A stretch of 64,000 nucleotides of DNA, from positions 896,501 through 960,500 of the forward strand of contig NZ_CP039457.1 in NCBI RefSeq assembly GCF_004843545.1, in the 5' to 3' direction. The notes beneath the pieces were generated by a model, which saw nothing but the letters and a program-made list of their open reading frames with translations, did not search any database and had not been told where the DNA came from. The position numbers and the translations under genes were made by a program. The stretch's first letter is position 1. Every line of letters begins with the position of its first letter. This document shows positions 1-8,291 of the stretch, piece by piece. The stretch comes from Streptococcus pasteurianus. Lineage in GTDB: Bacteria > Bacillota > Bacilli > Lactobacillales > Streptococcaceae.

Positions 1-1427
1 TATATAAAATGTTGGAGTTATTGTTACCTTTAGTAACTTCTCCTTTACTATCAAGACGGTTAGGGGCTGAGGCTCTAGGGATCTATTCATATACTTATTC
101 TATTGTTAGCCTTTTTGTTGTTATTGCTGAATTAGGCTTTTATCGATATGGATTGAGAGAAATCGCTAAAGTTCGTGATAATCAGAAACAATTAAATCAG
201 ACCTATTCTAATATCTTTTTTACTCATATTATCAATGCCTTAGTTGTCCTTTCCTTATTTATCTTTTCAGTATTTTGTTTCTACCAAACATCTGATAAGA
301 AGTTTTTACTGATTCAAGGAATTTTAATCTTTAATAATCTAATTGATAATTCTTTTTTATATATTGGTTTAGAAAATATTAAACCAATTGCTATACGAGA
401 TGGTATGACTAAATTAATTGCTTTTGCCTTAATTATATTATTAATTAAAAGTCCTGATGATTTGATGGTTTATATCACATTGATGGCTCTATCAGCAACA
501 ATTAGTAAATTAATATCATTACTATATTCTCGTAAATTTGTCACATTTATTAAACCAGAAATTAAAGTCTGTATGACCATCTATCGACCGATGTTATTAT
601 TGATGATCCCTGCATTAGCTTCTGTTATTTACCAATCTATGGATAAAATCATGATTGGTTGGTTCTATAACGAAACGCATGTCGGTTACTATGACTGTGC
701 CAGCAAAGCCTTAATTCCTAGAAATATTATAACAGCTTTAGGAACTGTCTTGTGTCCAAGTATTGCTAATCTTTATGCAAGTAATCAAAAAGAAATCGCC
801 AAGCAAAAAATAACCTATTCTTTTACGGTTTCGATGATCATGGCACTTTCATTTATGTTTGGAATATCAGCAATTGCTCAAGATTTTGCTCCGTGGTTTT
901 GGGGGAAATCGTTCGCAACTTGTTCTCCTATGCTCATAGGCTTATCCATTAGTATACCTATTTGGACTATTGGTGAAGTTATTAGAAATCAATTCTTGCT
1001 TCCAACAGGACGAGATAAGGAGTATACTTGGGTTTTTGTAGCTGGGGTGGTAACTAATGCTATTGTTAATAGTATTTTGATTCCACAATATGGAGCGATG
1101 GGAGCTATTATTGCTACAACTGTTGCTGAAATCGAAATGAGTCTGATCCAATTGTATTTAGTGAGAAAAGATCTCCCATTAGTGAAACAATTATTAACAT
1201 TATGGCCCTATTTATTAGCAGGAATGTTTATGTTATTAACAGTACAACTAGTACATGCCATGTCTATTAATTTTTACACCGTTAAAATTTTATTAGAAAT
1301 TTTATCTGGCTTCCTATCTTTCGTTATTTTTACTTTGATTTTAGAAAAGTTAAGCCAAACGAAAATTATTACTGGACTATTAGGCAATATAGTATATAAA
1401 TATCTAAAAAATGTAAAAAGGAGATAA
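1..1427 (+). CDS. Polysaccharide flippase (Wzx/MATE-like), 5' end cut by window
   Basis: Multispanning membrane protein of the polysaccharide-transporter (Wzx) family, expected to flip undecaprenyl-linked repeat units across the membrane. The reading frame stays open to the left edge (codons for Tyr and Lys precede the first visible ATG at 9), and the motif PLLSRRLGAEALGIYSY, which normally sits some residues into Wzx proteins, comes almost at once. I therefore think the true start lies outside the window. About 12 hydrophobic segments are visible, for example near residues 35-60, 75-100, 185-210 and 395-465. The stop is one base before the next gene's ATG, so they are probably cotranscribed. 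Which glycan it exports cannot be read from the sequence. Family call is strong, substrate unknown. Confidence 0.88.
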   Translation, partial: YKMLELLLPLVTSPLLSRRLGAEALGIYSYTYSIVSLFVVIAELGFYRYGLREIAKVRDNQKQLNQTYSNIFFTHIINALVVLSLFIFSVFCFYQTSDKKFLLIQGILIFNNLIDNSFLYIGLENIKPIAIRDGMTKLIAFALIILLIKSPDDLMVYITLMALSATISKLISLLYSRKFVTFIKPEIKVCMTIYRPMLLLMIPALASVIYQSMDKIMIGWFYNETHVGYYDCASKALIPRNIITALGTVLCPSIANLYASNQKEIAKQKITYSFTVSMIMALSFMFGISAIAQDFAPWFWGKSFATCSPMLIGLSISIPIWTIGEVIRNQFLLPTGRDKEYTWVFVAGVVTNAIVNSILIPQYGAMGAIIATTVAEIEMSLIQLYLVRKDLPLVKQLLTLWPYLLAGMFMLLTVQLVHAMSINFYTVKILLEILSGFLSFVIFTLILEKLSQTKIITGLLGNIVYKYLKNVKRR

Positions 1428-1428
1428 T

Positions 1429-2454
1429 ATGAATAATAGAAAGAATAAGATTGCTATAGTAGGAATATGGTATGGCAATCATAATCCAGATTATTTTGAT
1501 TTTTGGCTAAAAAGTGCTAGTTTTAATGACAAAATTGATTTTTACATCATAGGTGAAATCAACGGTAAAACTCAATTACCAGATAATGTTTTTTATGTTC
1601 CGATGGCCTTATCAGAAATTGAGGCAAGGATTCAAGAAAAAATTAATCTCAAAGTCAAAGTTAAGCGACCATATAAATTATGTGATTTTAGACCCGCCTA
1701 TGGATTGATATTTGCAGATATTTTAATCGGTTATGATTACTGGGGACATTGTGATTTTGATTTAATTTGGGGAAATTTACAAAAAATCTTAGAAGATTAT
1801 CACTACAGCCAATATGATGTATTTTTGAATCGTGGCCATCTAACTCTTTACCGTAATAATGAATCGATTAATCAACTATTTATGAAACAAGGAGATATTT
1901 GTGGTGGTTATCGTTCAGTCTTTCAGTCTCCTATAAACTGGGGATTTGATGAAACTCAAGGAATGAATAAAATTATTGCTAAAAATAAAATATCATCTTT
2001 CACAGAAAATGTATGTGCTGATATTGATTTTCGAAAAGAACGATTTTGTCATGCCGCTGAAACTAATTCACTAACTAAAAATTATGACTACCAAGCTTTT
2101 TATTGGGAGAATGGTAAAGTAATAAAAGTCTATATAGATGATAATCATGAGATAGCAACTATTGACTATCCCTATATCCATCTTCAACGTCGTAAAAATA
2201 TGGTTCAGCAGGATTTTCAATTTAATAAGCGCATATGGATTACTAATCATGGTTTCTACAATGATGATAGCAAAGAAATAACAAAGGAAAATATTAAATT
2301 AGCAAATTCTTTTCATAGTAAGGAAAAAGAACTTGCTGAAGAGGAACAATTTTCTAAAAAACATTGGAAATTAAAGGTAAGAAAATTATTAACAACGACA
2401 ACTCTAGGTAGAGAAATTATTAAATTATACTATTTTTTAAAAGCTAGTAATTAG
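1429..2454 (+). CDS. DUF6625-family putative glycosyltransferase of polysaccharide locus
   Basis: A 341-residue cytoplasmic protein with no signal peptide. The block from about residue 80 to 110 (RPYKLCDFRPAYGLIF, then YDYWGHCDFDLIWG) is what I recognise as the DUF6625 signature seen in streptococcal capsule loci. The HCDFD stretch may play the role of a GT-A type DXD motif, which would make this a glycosyltransferase, but that is inference. The start is supported by AAGGAG seven bases upstream. It follows the flippase after one base and precedes a glycerol-nucleotide gene set, so a role in adding or modifying a sugar of the exported glycan is likely. The C-terminal 60 residues are highly charged. 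Confidence 0.65.
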   Translation: MNNRKNKIAIVGIWYGNHNPDYFDFWLKSASFNDKIDFYIIGEINGKTQLPDNVFYVPMALSEIEARIQEKINLKVKVKRPYKLCDFRPAYGLIFADILIGYDYWGHCDFDLIWGNLQKILEDYHYSQYDVFLNRGHLTLYRNNESINQLFMKQGDICGGYRSVFQSPINWGFDETQGMNKIIAKNKISSFTENVCADIDFRKERFCHAAETNSLTKNYDYQAFYWENGKVIKVYIDDNHEIATIDYPYIHLQRRKNMVQQDFQFNKRIWITNHGFYNDDSKEITKENIKLANSFHSKEKELAEEEQFSKKHWKLKVRKLLTTTTLGREIIKLYYFLKASN

Positions 2455-2513
2455 CAATATATTAATCTATTTAACAAAAATAGCTCGAATCTCATTAAAG
2501 AAAGAAAAAGAAA

Positions 2514-3542
2514 ATGAAAAGTAATTATCTTAAGATAGGTAAGGGCCTCATTAATACTATTGAGACTACCTTAGAACATAATAATTTTTTTGGTAAATTT
2601 TTATACGTAGCTGATCCTATCGTCGATAAATTATATGGTGACTTAGTTAAACAACAACTTACAAATAAAGGTAAAGTAAAAGTTGAAATTGTAGAGCATA
2701 ATACAATCTCTTATGCTATGAGCATTGCTGAACGTTGTATTGCTACAGATATTGATTGTATTATTGGACTGGGTGGTGGAACAACCTTAGATGTTTGCAA
2801 ATACGCATCATATATCTCTAAAACTCCATATTTATCTATACCAACAACAGCTTCTAATGATGGATTAGTATCTCCTATAGCTGTTTTAAAGAGAGAAGAT
2901 GATCTACCTAAGAGTCTAGGAGCTAAAATACCAACTATGACTATTATTGATACTGAAATTATTGCTGCTGGACCTTTGCAAAATATCAAAGCAGGGATTG
3001 GTGACACCATTTCTAACAAAATGGCATTGAAGGATTGGGATTTTGCGGTTAGCAAAGGAAAAGACTCTATGAATACCTATGCTTATCTGATGTCAAAAAA
3101 TTCTTTGGATGTTTTAATGAACACTTCTCACCAGACTATATGCCCAGAGTTTATTGAGGTTTTAGTTAACTCTTTAGTTTTGTCAGGTATTGCTATGGAT
3201 TTTGCTGGTACTAGTAGACCTGTTAGTGGCTCAGAACACTGTTTTTCACACGCTTTAGATTTCTACAGTGATACTAAAAATTTACATGGTATTCAAGTAG
3301 CTTTGGGAACAATATCGATGTTGAAATTAATTAATGAGCCTTATGATGATGTTTTGGCATATTTAAAAAAATTTGATGTTAATGTTAATCCTATTCATCT
3401 TGGAATTACAGAAAATGTTTTTATTAAATGCATGCAATATGCTTCTTCAATGCGAAAAGGTCGATACACTTATCTTGATGATATCGATTTAAATGAAGAA
3501 AGATTAAAACACTTATATCATGAATTAGTGGAGGAATTATAA
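2514..3542 (+). CDS. Iron-alcohol-dehydrogenase/glycerol-1-phosphate dehydrogenase-like reductase (Gtp1-like)
   Basis: A 342-residue member of the glycerol dehydrogenase / sn-glycerol-1-phosphate dehydrogenase superfamily. The dinucleotide-binding GLGGGTTLDVCKY (about residues 82-94), the PTTASNDGLVSP stretch (about 105-116) and the metal-site histidines in SGSEHCFSHALDF and LHGIQVALG are visible. In pneumococcal capsule types with glycerol-2-phosphate, a reductase (Gtp1), cytidylyltransferase (Gtp2) and phosphotransferase (Gtp3) make CDP-2-glycerol. Here a reductase, a nucleotidyltransferase and a HAD protein stand in that order, so I infer the same job. A plain glycerol-1-phosphate dehydrogenase is the alternative. 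It starts 59 bases after the previous gene and ends one base before the next. Confidence 0.72.
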   Translation: MKSNYLKIGKGLINTIETTLEHNNFFGKFLYVADPIVDKLYGDLVKQQLTNKGKVKVEIVEHNTISYAMSIAERCIATDIDCIIGLGGGTTLDVCKYASYISKTPYLSIPTTASNDGLVSPIAVLKREDDLPKSLGAKIPTMTIIDTEIIAAGPLQNIKAGIGDTISNKMALKDWDFAVSKGKDSMNTYAYLMSKNSLDVLMNTSHQTICPEFIEVLVNSLVLSGIAMDFAGTSRPVSGSEHCFSHALDFYSDTKNLHGIQVALGTISMLKLINEPYDDVLAYLKKFDVNVNPIHLGITENVFIKCMQYASSMRKGRYTYLDDIDLNEERLKHLYHELVEEL

Positions 3543-3543
3543 T

Positions 3544-4254
3544 ATGAAAGCTTTAATTTTAGCAGCTGGTTTGGGATCAAGATTGGCTCCAATTACTGAT
3601 ACTTGTCCTAAGTCAATGGTTCCAGTTAATGGTCAACCTATTTTGTTTAAACAAATTGAAAACCTATATGAAAATGGGATTACTGATATTACTATCGTAT
3701 CAGGTTATTTAGGTCAATTACTAAAAGAAAGAGTCCTAGAAAAGTATCCAAATATCACACTTATCCATAGTGCTAATTACGAAACAACTAACAATATGTA
3801 TTCGGCCTATCTGGCTAAAGATGTGATGTCAGATAGTGAATTTTTGATGATGAATGCGGATGTTTTTTATGACGCATCGGTGATTAAATATTTACTAGAA
3901 TGCAACTATCAAAATGCAATTGTGACTGATATTGGTAATTATATGGAAGAATCAATGAAAGTTGTTGAGCAACAAGGCCGCTTAATTGCTATTTCAAAAA
4001 CAATTTCCCAAGAGGAAGCCTTGGGAGCTTCTATTGATGTCTATAAGTTTTCAAAAGAAGCTGGACAAGAGTTTTTCAAAGTTTGTCAAGATTACATTGA
4101 GACAAAAGGTGAATTAAAACTATGGAGTGAAGTTGCTTTAAACGCGATTCTAGCAACCGTTCCGTTTAAAGCATGCCCTCTACAAGGTCGCTGGTTAGAA
4201 ATTGACAATCACGATGATTTAGCTGCAGCAGAAAAACTTTTCGCTGACTTATAA
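3544..4254 (+). CDS. Nucleotidyltransferase, probable glycerol-phosphate cytidylyltransferase (Gtp2-like)
   Basis: A 236-residue NTP-transferase with the N-terminal signature LAAGLGSRLAPITDTCPKSMVPVNG (residues 5-29), where the GxGxR loop and the lysine bind the nucleotide triphosphate, and MMNADVF near residue 98 as the metal-binding aspartate. Proteins of this type charge small phosphates such as phosphocholine, sugar phosphates or glycerol phosphate. Lying between a glycerol-dehydrogenase-like enzyme and a HAD protein, it is most easily read as the cytidylyltransferase of CDP-2-glycerol synthesis. Choline cytidylyltransferase (LicC type) is a possible alternative, but none of the other lic genes is beside it. 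RBS GAGGAA precedes the ATG. Confidence 0.75.
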   Translation: MKALILAAGLGSRLAPITDTCPKSMVPVNGQPILFKQIENLYENGITDITIVSGYLGQLLKERVLEKYPNITLIHSANYETTNNMYSAYLAKDVMSDSEFLMMNADVFYDASVIKYLLECNYQNAIVTDIGNYMEESMKVVEQQGRLIAISKTISQEEALGASIDVYKFSKEAGQEFFKVCQDYIETKGELKLWSEVALNAILATVPFKACPLQGRWLEIDNHDDLAAAEKLFADL

Positions 4255-4268
4255 AGAAAGGAAAAGTT

Positions 4269-5090
4269 ATGAAGGATATCTTTGGTAAAGATTTACACGA
4301 TCTGTTGAATAAAAAATTATTCCTATTTGACATGGATGGTACAATCTATGAAGATTCGCATGTTTATCAAGGAACACTCGAATTATTAGATTATATTGAT
4401 ACTAGGGGTGGTAAATATATGTTTATCACTAATAATTCATCAAGTTCTGTTAAGGACTATATTGGTAAATTAGAGCAACTAGGAATTTCTACTGATGATG
4501 GTCATTTTCTAACAGCTTCACAGGCAACGATTCTTTATCTCCAACAAAACTATCCTAATAAAAAAGTGTACGCATTAGGAACACAATCATTTTTAGGGGA
4601 ATTACAACGTTCAGGCATTATGTTAACATCACATGATCAAGCTGAACTACTATTAGTTGGATTTGATAAAGAATTGACTTATGAAAAGTGGGCTAATGCT
4701 TGCCAACTCCTCTTTACTAAAAAAGTACCATTTATCGCCACTAATCCAGACTTATCTTGTCCAACATCATTTGGATTTATTCCCGATTGTGGTTCTATCT
4801 GCCAGATTCTAGAAAATATTACAAATCAAAAAGCAACCTATATTGGTAAACCCAAAGATACCATGGTTAAGTTAGCTCTCCAAAATAGTGGGTTCACAGC
4901 AGAAGATACCTTAGTTATTGGTGATAGATTGTATACAGATATTGCTTGTGGAAACAATGCTGGTGTATCAACCCTATGCGTCTTAACTGGAGAGGCTAAT
5001 ATAGCCTCTATTCAGGAATCTGATATCAAACCAACATATACCCTAACTAGCGTTTTAGAACTGTATAAAACACTAAAAGAAGAGCCTTAA
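4269..5090 (+). CDS. HAD-IIA family hydrolase/phosphotransferase (NagD-like, Gtp3-like)
   Basis: A 273-residue HAD-superfamily protein of the NagD type. Motif I is FLFDMDGTIYED (about residues 18-29) with both catalytic aspartates, motif II the TNNSS stretch near residue 55, motif III the lysine in YIGKPKDTM (about 195) and motif IV VIGDRLYTDIACG (about 215). NagD-type enzymes usually hydrolyse small phosphates. In the pneumococcal CDP-2-glycerol pathway the third gene product was described as making glycerol-2-phosphate, and the gene order here fits. It is the last intact gene of the polysaccharide cluster and is preceded by AGAAAGGAAAAG as RBS. Confidence 0.75.
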   Translation: MKDIFGKDLHDLLNKKLFLFDMDGTIYEDSHVYQGTLELLDYIDTRGGKYMFITNNSSSSVKDYIGKLEQLGISTDDGHFLTASQATILYLQQNYPNKKVYALGTQSFLGELQRSGIMLTSHDQAELLLVGFDKELTYEKWANACQLLFTKKVPFIATNPDLSCPTSFGFIPDCGSICQILENITNQKATYIGKPKDTMVKLALQNSGFTAEDTLVIGDRLYTDIACGNNAGVSTLCVLTGEANIASIQESDIKPTYTLTSVLELYKTLKEEP

Positions 5091-5142
5091 GACGATAATC
5101 TCATATCAGGATATAAAAACTCTCTGCTTGAAAAAGTATTTT

Positions 5143-5325
5143 GGCTCTTTGTCAACTGTAGTGGGTGGCAAAGTTAAACTCTAGCGAGAACAAATGATGT
5201 TCTTGCTTTTTTGATATTCAAAATGAAGTAAATGTGTTTTTTTAAAGTCGTCAAAGTTCCTGTAACCAAAACGTTGTGTTTGATGAGTTTGTTAGTAGCT
5301 TCTAGTTTGGTGTCCGAATAGTGAG
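5143..5325 (-). pseudogene. ISL3-family transposase remnant with one terminal inverted repeat
   Basis: From 5143 the sequence GGCTCTTTGTCAACTGTAGT is the kind of terminal repeat found in streptococcal ISL3-family elements. Read on the minus strand, 5325 down to the stop at 5174-5176 encodes the familiar C-terminus of that transposase: YSDTKLEATNKLIK, then after a one-base frameshift near 5268, FGYRNFDDFKKHIYFILNIK and KARTSFVLARV. Everything upstream of YSD is gone. It is a dead scar marking the end of the polysaccharide locus. No partner copy or second terminal repeat is seen in this window. Confidence 0.8.
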
Positions 5326-5336
5326 GTTATCAGATG

Positions 5337-5373
5337 AATAAGAGTTTGAAATATGACATTCCAAACTCTTATT
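5337..5373. terminator. Inverted repeat, probable terminator of the PRD regulator
   Basis: AATAAGAGTTTG and CAAACTCTTATT form a perfect 12-bp stem with a 13-base loop, ten bases past the stop of the minus-strand regulator. The T-run is weak on both strands, so it may act in either direction. Confidence 0.6.
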
Positions 5374-5382
5374 TTGCTCTCT

Positions 5383-7308
5383 TTATTCTGAAAAAATATT
5401 AGTTAATGTCTCAAAAGTTGGTGTTTTAAGAAGTAGATCTTGTTTGTCTTTTGAACCGATAAAATCAAGCATTTGTTCATAAATCGTTTGAATTTTTTCG
5501 GTATCTTCGGATTTCACAGCAAATAAGAAGATAAATTTTATCAATTGATGTTTATCCCAATTAATCCCCTTGGGATTAATGACGGTAAAGATACAACTTT
5601 TTAAGACACTATCTCCAATAGGGTGAGGTAGTGCAATGTTATCACCTATGATAGTTGAAGAAATTTTTTCTCTTTCATAAATATCATTTAAGAAATCATC
5701 GCTAACGTATCCTTGCTTTTTTAGTATCGTATTTAATGTAAACAATATATCATCCTTTGACATTTTTTTGTTGAAATATAGAAATCTTTCTTTAGAAAAT
5801 AGGTTACCATCATTTTGTTTTTTTTCTAAAGTTTTAAGAAATTGATTAATTTTAGTCATTGAATAGTCTAAATCATTGATATTGATATAAATAAGATTAT
5901 CTGCTAAAGTTTGATTTGGAATTGTTGAGATAACGAGATCAAAATTGTGATAGTGTTGTTCTCGATTAAAATTCGAATACGAAAATTTGGAGATTTTAGA
6001 AAATGTATTTGGCAACAGTCGTCGTATTTTAGATTCAATAATAGAACTAAAAGTCTTGCCGCTTCCACAGATAATTGCTAATGATAGTTCGTGGTTATTG
6101 GATTCCATATTTCGTTCAATGGCATTAGCTAAATGGAGAGCAATGTAGGATATTTCATCCTCTGAAAAATGTATATTATACTGTTTGACAACTTCTTGAC
6201 AGCAAGCCACGGATAATTCAAAGGCGTAAGGAAAATTATTTTTGATTGTATCTAGTATAGGATTAGAACGCTTGCCTTCTATGGTTTGGATGCTCAAAAA
6301 GAGTTTTATATGTTCAAGGAGATTAGTTTTTAATTTACAATCTGTTAGCCAATCAGCATTGGTTAATTCTGAAAGAATATCATAGATGGTGATTGTAATT
6401 TTTTCTGCAAGTTCTTGATTATTTGAAATAGTGTGATCGTCGATATAGTTTGGGAAATTTTCTGCAATTAGAAATTGAAAGTAATTCTTTTCAAAAAATG
6501 TTATGTGAATTTGAAATTGATTTTCTAAATCGGTTATAAATTTTTCAACAATTTCATTAATTGTTGTGTTTAACTGTATGTGTTGCTTAAATTGTTGAAT
6601 ATTATTATTGGATTTTATTCGACTAATGGCTAAAAAAATACCAGTGAATAAGTTTCGGTAAAAATAATCGGAATCTGTTTTTATACTATCTTTAAAGTAC
6701 TTATTGAAAATAGTAGAGAATGTATCGTAATTAATGTTGTTACAAAAATCTTTTTCAATAGTTGATTTTGCTGTGATGTAGTTTGAAAAGTCTTCTTTAA
6801 ATATTAAATCAATTATAGCTTTTCGTTTATCTTGTTCGAGTCCATTAACGATATAACCAAGATTACTTTTATTAACGAGTTTCAGATTATAGGAAGAAAA
6901 GTGATTCTTTAAGGTACGAAAATCACTATAAAGGGTATTTTGGCTGATAAAAAGAATAGACTGCAAATAGTCTTGAGTAATGTAATTATCAGTAGTAAGA
7001 AATTTCCGTAAAAGATATTTAAGCCTTGAATCAGATGAAGTGAATAAAAAAGTACCACTGTCTTGGTTTGTCCAAAATTTATCAAATTTTTCTTTATCTA
7101 TATAGTTGATAACATATCCCTTTTTTCGAATTAAAGTAATAGTTGCTCCATTCTCAGTGATATAGTCATTAATTGTATGGATATCAGAACGGATAGTTCT
7201 ATCTGAAACACCACAAAACGAACTTAATTCATTAATATGAATGGGTTCGTTTTTTTGTATTAGTAGATTTAATATATTATCTAATCTTTGGAAGTCAAAT
7301 ATACTCAT
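5383..7308 (-). CDS. BglG/MtlR-type transcriptional activator with PRD and PTS EIIA domains
   Basis: A 641-residue PTS-controlled transcription regulator. Residues 1-70 are a winged HTH (NELSSFCGVSDRTIRSDI), followed by a second Mga/HTH-like segment to about 170. Two PRD domains lie at about 175-400, the second with EDEISYIALHLANAIER. An EIIB-like domain contains AIICGSGKT near 410, and a C-terminal EIIA domain has the phosphorylatable histidine in NIALPHPIGD near 555. PTS phosphorylation of these domains normally tunes such activators. It is divergent from a fructose-type PTS and a GH38 mannosidase, so it is very probably their activator. RBS AAGGAGAAGG precedes the ATG. It is a DNA-binding activator by architecture, not an RNA antiterminator. 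Confidence 0.9.
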   Translation of the reverse strand: MSIFDFQRLDNILNLLIQKNEPIHINELSSFCGVSDRTIRSDIHTINDYITENGATITLIRKKGYVINYIDKEKFDKFWTNQDSGTFLFTSSDSRLKYLLRKFLTTDNYITQDYLQSILFISQNTLYSDFRTLKNHFSSYNLKLVNKSNLGYIVNGLEQDKRKAIIDLIFKEDFSNYITAKSTIEKDFCNNINYDTFSTIFNKYFKDSIKTDSDYFYRNLFTGIFLAISRIKSNNNIQQFKQHIQLNTTINEIVEKFITDLENQFQIHITFFEKNYFQFLIAENFPNYIDDHTISNNQELAEKITITIYDILSELTNADWLTDCKLKTNLLEHIKLFLSIQTIEGKRSNPILDTIKNNFPYAFELSVACCQEVVKQYNIHFSEDEISYIALHLANAIERNMESNNHELSLAIICGSGKTFSSIIESKIRRLLPNTFSKISKFSYSNFNREQHYHNFDLVISTIPNQTLADNLIYININDLDYSMTKINQFLKTLEKKQNDGNLFSKERFLYFNKKMSKDDILFTLNTILKKQGYVSDDFLNDIYEREKISSTIIGDNIALPHPIGDSVLKSCIFTVINPKGINWDKHQLIKFIFLFAVKSEDTEKIQTIYEQMLDFIGSKDKQDLLLKTPTFETLTNIFSE

Positions 7309-7368
7309 ACCTTCTTCTCCTTATATCATCTTTATTTTAGCACAAAACAAATGAATGATTTTTTACTA

Positions 7369-7436
7369 TTTTTCCAAAAAGAAGTTGAAATAGATAAAAA
7401 TAATTTTTTCCATTTTTCCAGAAATAATTGGAAAAA
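7369..7436. promoter_or_regulatory. Repeated TTTTTCCA operator, probable binding sites of the PRD activator
   Basis: TTTTTCCA at 7413-7420 and TGGAAAAA at 7429-7436 form a perfect 8-bp inverted repeat with an 8-base gap. A second, weaker copy starts 44 bases upstream at 7369 (TTTTTCCA, 8 bases, TTGAAATA). A further half-site TTTTTCCA at 7405-7412 abuts the strong site. It lies just upstream of the PTS promoter, where an activator should bind. Assignment to the neighbouring regulator is inference. Confidence 0.6.
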
Positions 7437-7443
7437 GCAATTA

Positions 7444-7472
7444 GTGACAGCGCTGTCAACGAATGATATGAT
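7444..7472 (+). promoter_or_regulatory. Promoter of the mannoside PTS operon with an overlapping cre site
   Basis: GTGACA at 7444-7449 and TATGAT at 7467-7472 are spaced by 17 bases. The 14-bp perfect palindrome TGACAGCGCTGTCA at 7445-7458 matches the cre consensus TGWNANCGNTNWCA and sits on the -35 element, so CcpA would block RNA polymerase when preferred sugars are present. The poor -35 fits a promoter that needs the activator. Confidence 0.72.
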
Positions 7473-7501
7473 ATAGCTGTAAACGAAAAGAGGTGTTTGA
7501 A

Positions 7502-7957
7502 ATGAAATTTGACAAAGAAAATATTCTTTTGAATGTTAATGTCAAAGACAAGAAAGACTTATTTGCCTATATTGCAAGATATGCAAAAAAGAAGCGGATT
7601 ATTGATGATGAGCAATTATTGATTAAAGCATTTACTAATAGAGAATCAGAAGTTTCGACAGGTTTACAGAACTCATTTGCTATTCCTCACGCTAAAGCAG
7701 ATTGCATAATGAAGCCCACTGTTCTTTATTTGAAATTACTTCATCCAATTGAGTGGGAGACTTTTGATGACAAACCGGTCCAAAATATTTTTGCATTATT
7801 AGTTCCAACTAAACATGAAGGAACTTTACATTTGGAAATGATTAGCAGAATTGCAACTTCTCTTTTGGATGATGAATTTATTATGATAGTTAAGAAGTCA
7901 TCAAATATAGATGAACTAGAAAAAACAATCATTAGTGCAATGAAGGGAGATAATTAA
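7502..7957 (+). CDS. PTS fructose/mannitol-type EIIA, mannoside system
   Basis: A 151-residue EIIA of the fructose/mannitol (PTS_EIIA_2) type, which carries phosphate from HPr to EIIB in the cytoplasm. The active-site histidine is His63 in NSFAIPHAKAD. I chose the ATG at 7502 over a GTG at 7493 because AGAGGTG then lies about six bases upstream and the GTG falls within that RBS. It is the first gene of an EIIA-EIIB-EIIC-mannosidase operon; in E. coli MngA the same three domains are fused in one polypeptide in the order A-B-C, matching the gene order here. Confidence 0.9.
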   Translation: MKFDKENILLNVNVKDKKDLFAYIARYAKKKRIIDDEQLLIKAFTNRESEVSTGLQNSFAIPHAKADCIMKPTVLYLKLLHPIEWETFDDKPVQNIFALLVPTKHEGTLHLEMISRIATSLLDDEFIMIVKKSSNIDELEKTIISAMKGDN

Positions 7958-7958
7958 T

Positions 7959-8267
7959 ATGAAAATTGTCGGAATTACATCATGCCCAGCAGGGCTAGCT
8001 CACACTCCTATGGCAGCAAAAGCTTTAGAAAAAGCTGGACCTAAGCTAGGTCATACCGTTAGAATTGAACAACAAGGTTCAATGGGGCAAATCAACAAAT
8101 TAACACCACAGGAAATTGCTGATGCAGATTTTGTTTTACTTGCTACGGATCAAAAAATTGTAGGTGAAGAGCGTTTTGAAGGGAAGAAAAAAATTCGAGT
8201 GAATATCTCAACATGCATTAAAGCACCTGAAGCAGTATTGAAAAAATGCATTCAAGCGGTTAGTTAG
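7959..8267 (+). CDS. PTS fructose-type EIIB, mannoside system
   Basis: A 102-residue stand-alone EIIB of the fructose subfamily. The phosphorylated cysteine is Cys9 in GITSCPAGLAHTPMAA, the hallmark of this family. It receives phosphate from the EIIA encoded one base upstream and passes it to the sugar held by EIIC. Translation is probably coupled to the EIIA gene, given the one-base gap and the GGGAG just before its start. Confidence 0.92.
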   Translation: MKIVGITSCPAGLAHTPMAAKALEKAGPKLGHTVRIEQQGSMGQINKLTPQEIADADFVLLATDQKIVGEERFEGKKKIRVNISTCIKAPEAVLKKCIQAVS

Positions 8268-8291
8268 TAATAAAATGAAGGAGGAGTTAAG

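Noticed and set aside
7288..7476. 62-codon ORF across the divergent promoter region
   Set aside because: It covers the operator repeats and the cre site and has no RBS.
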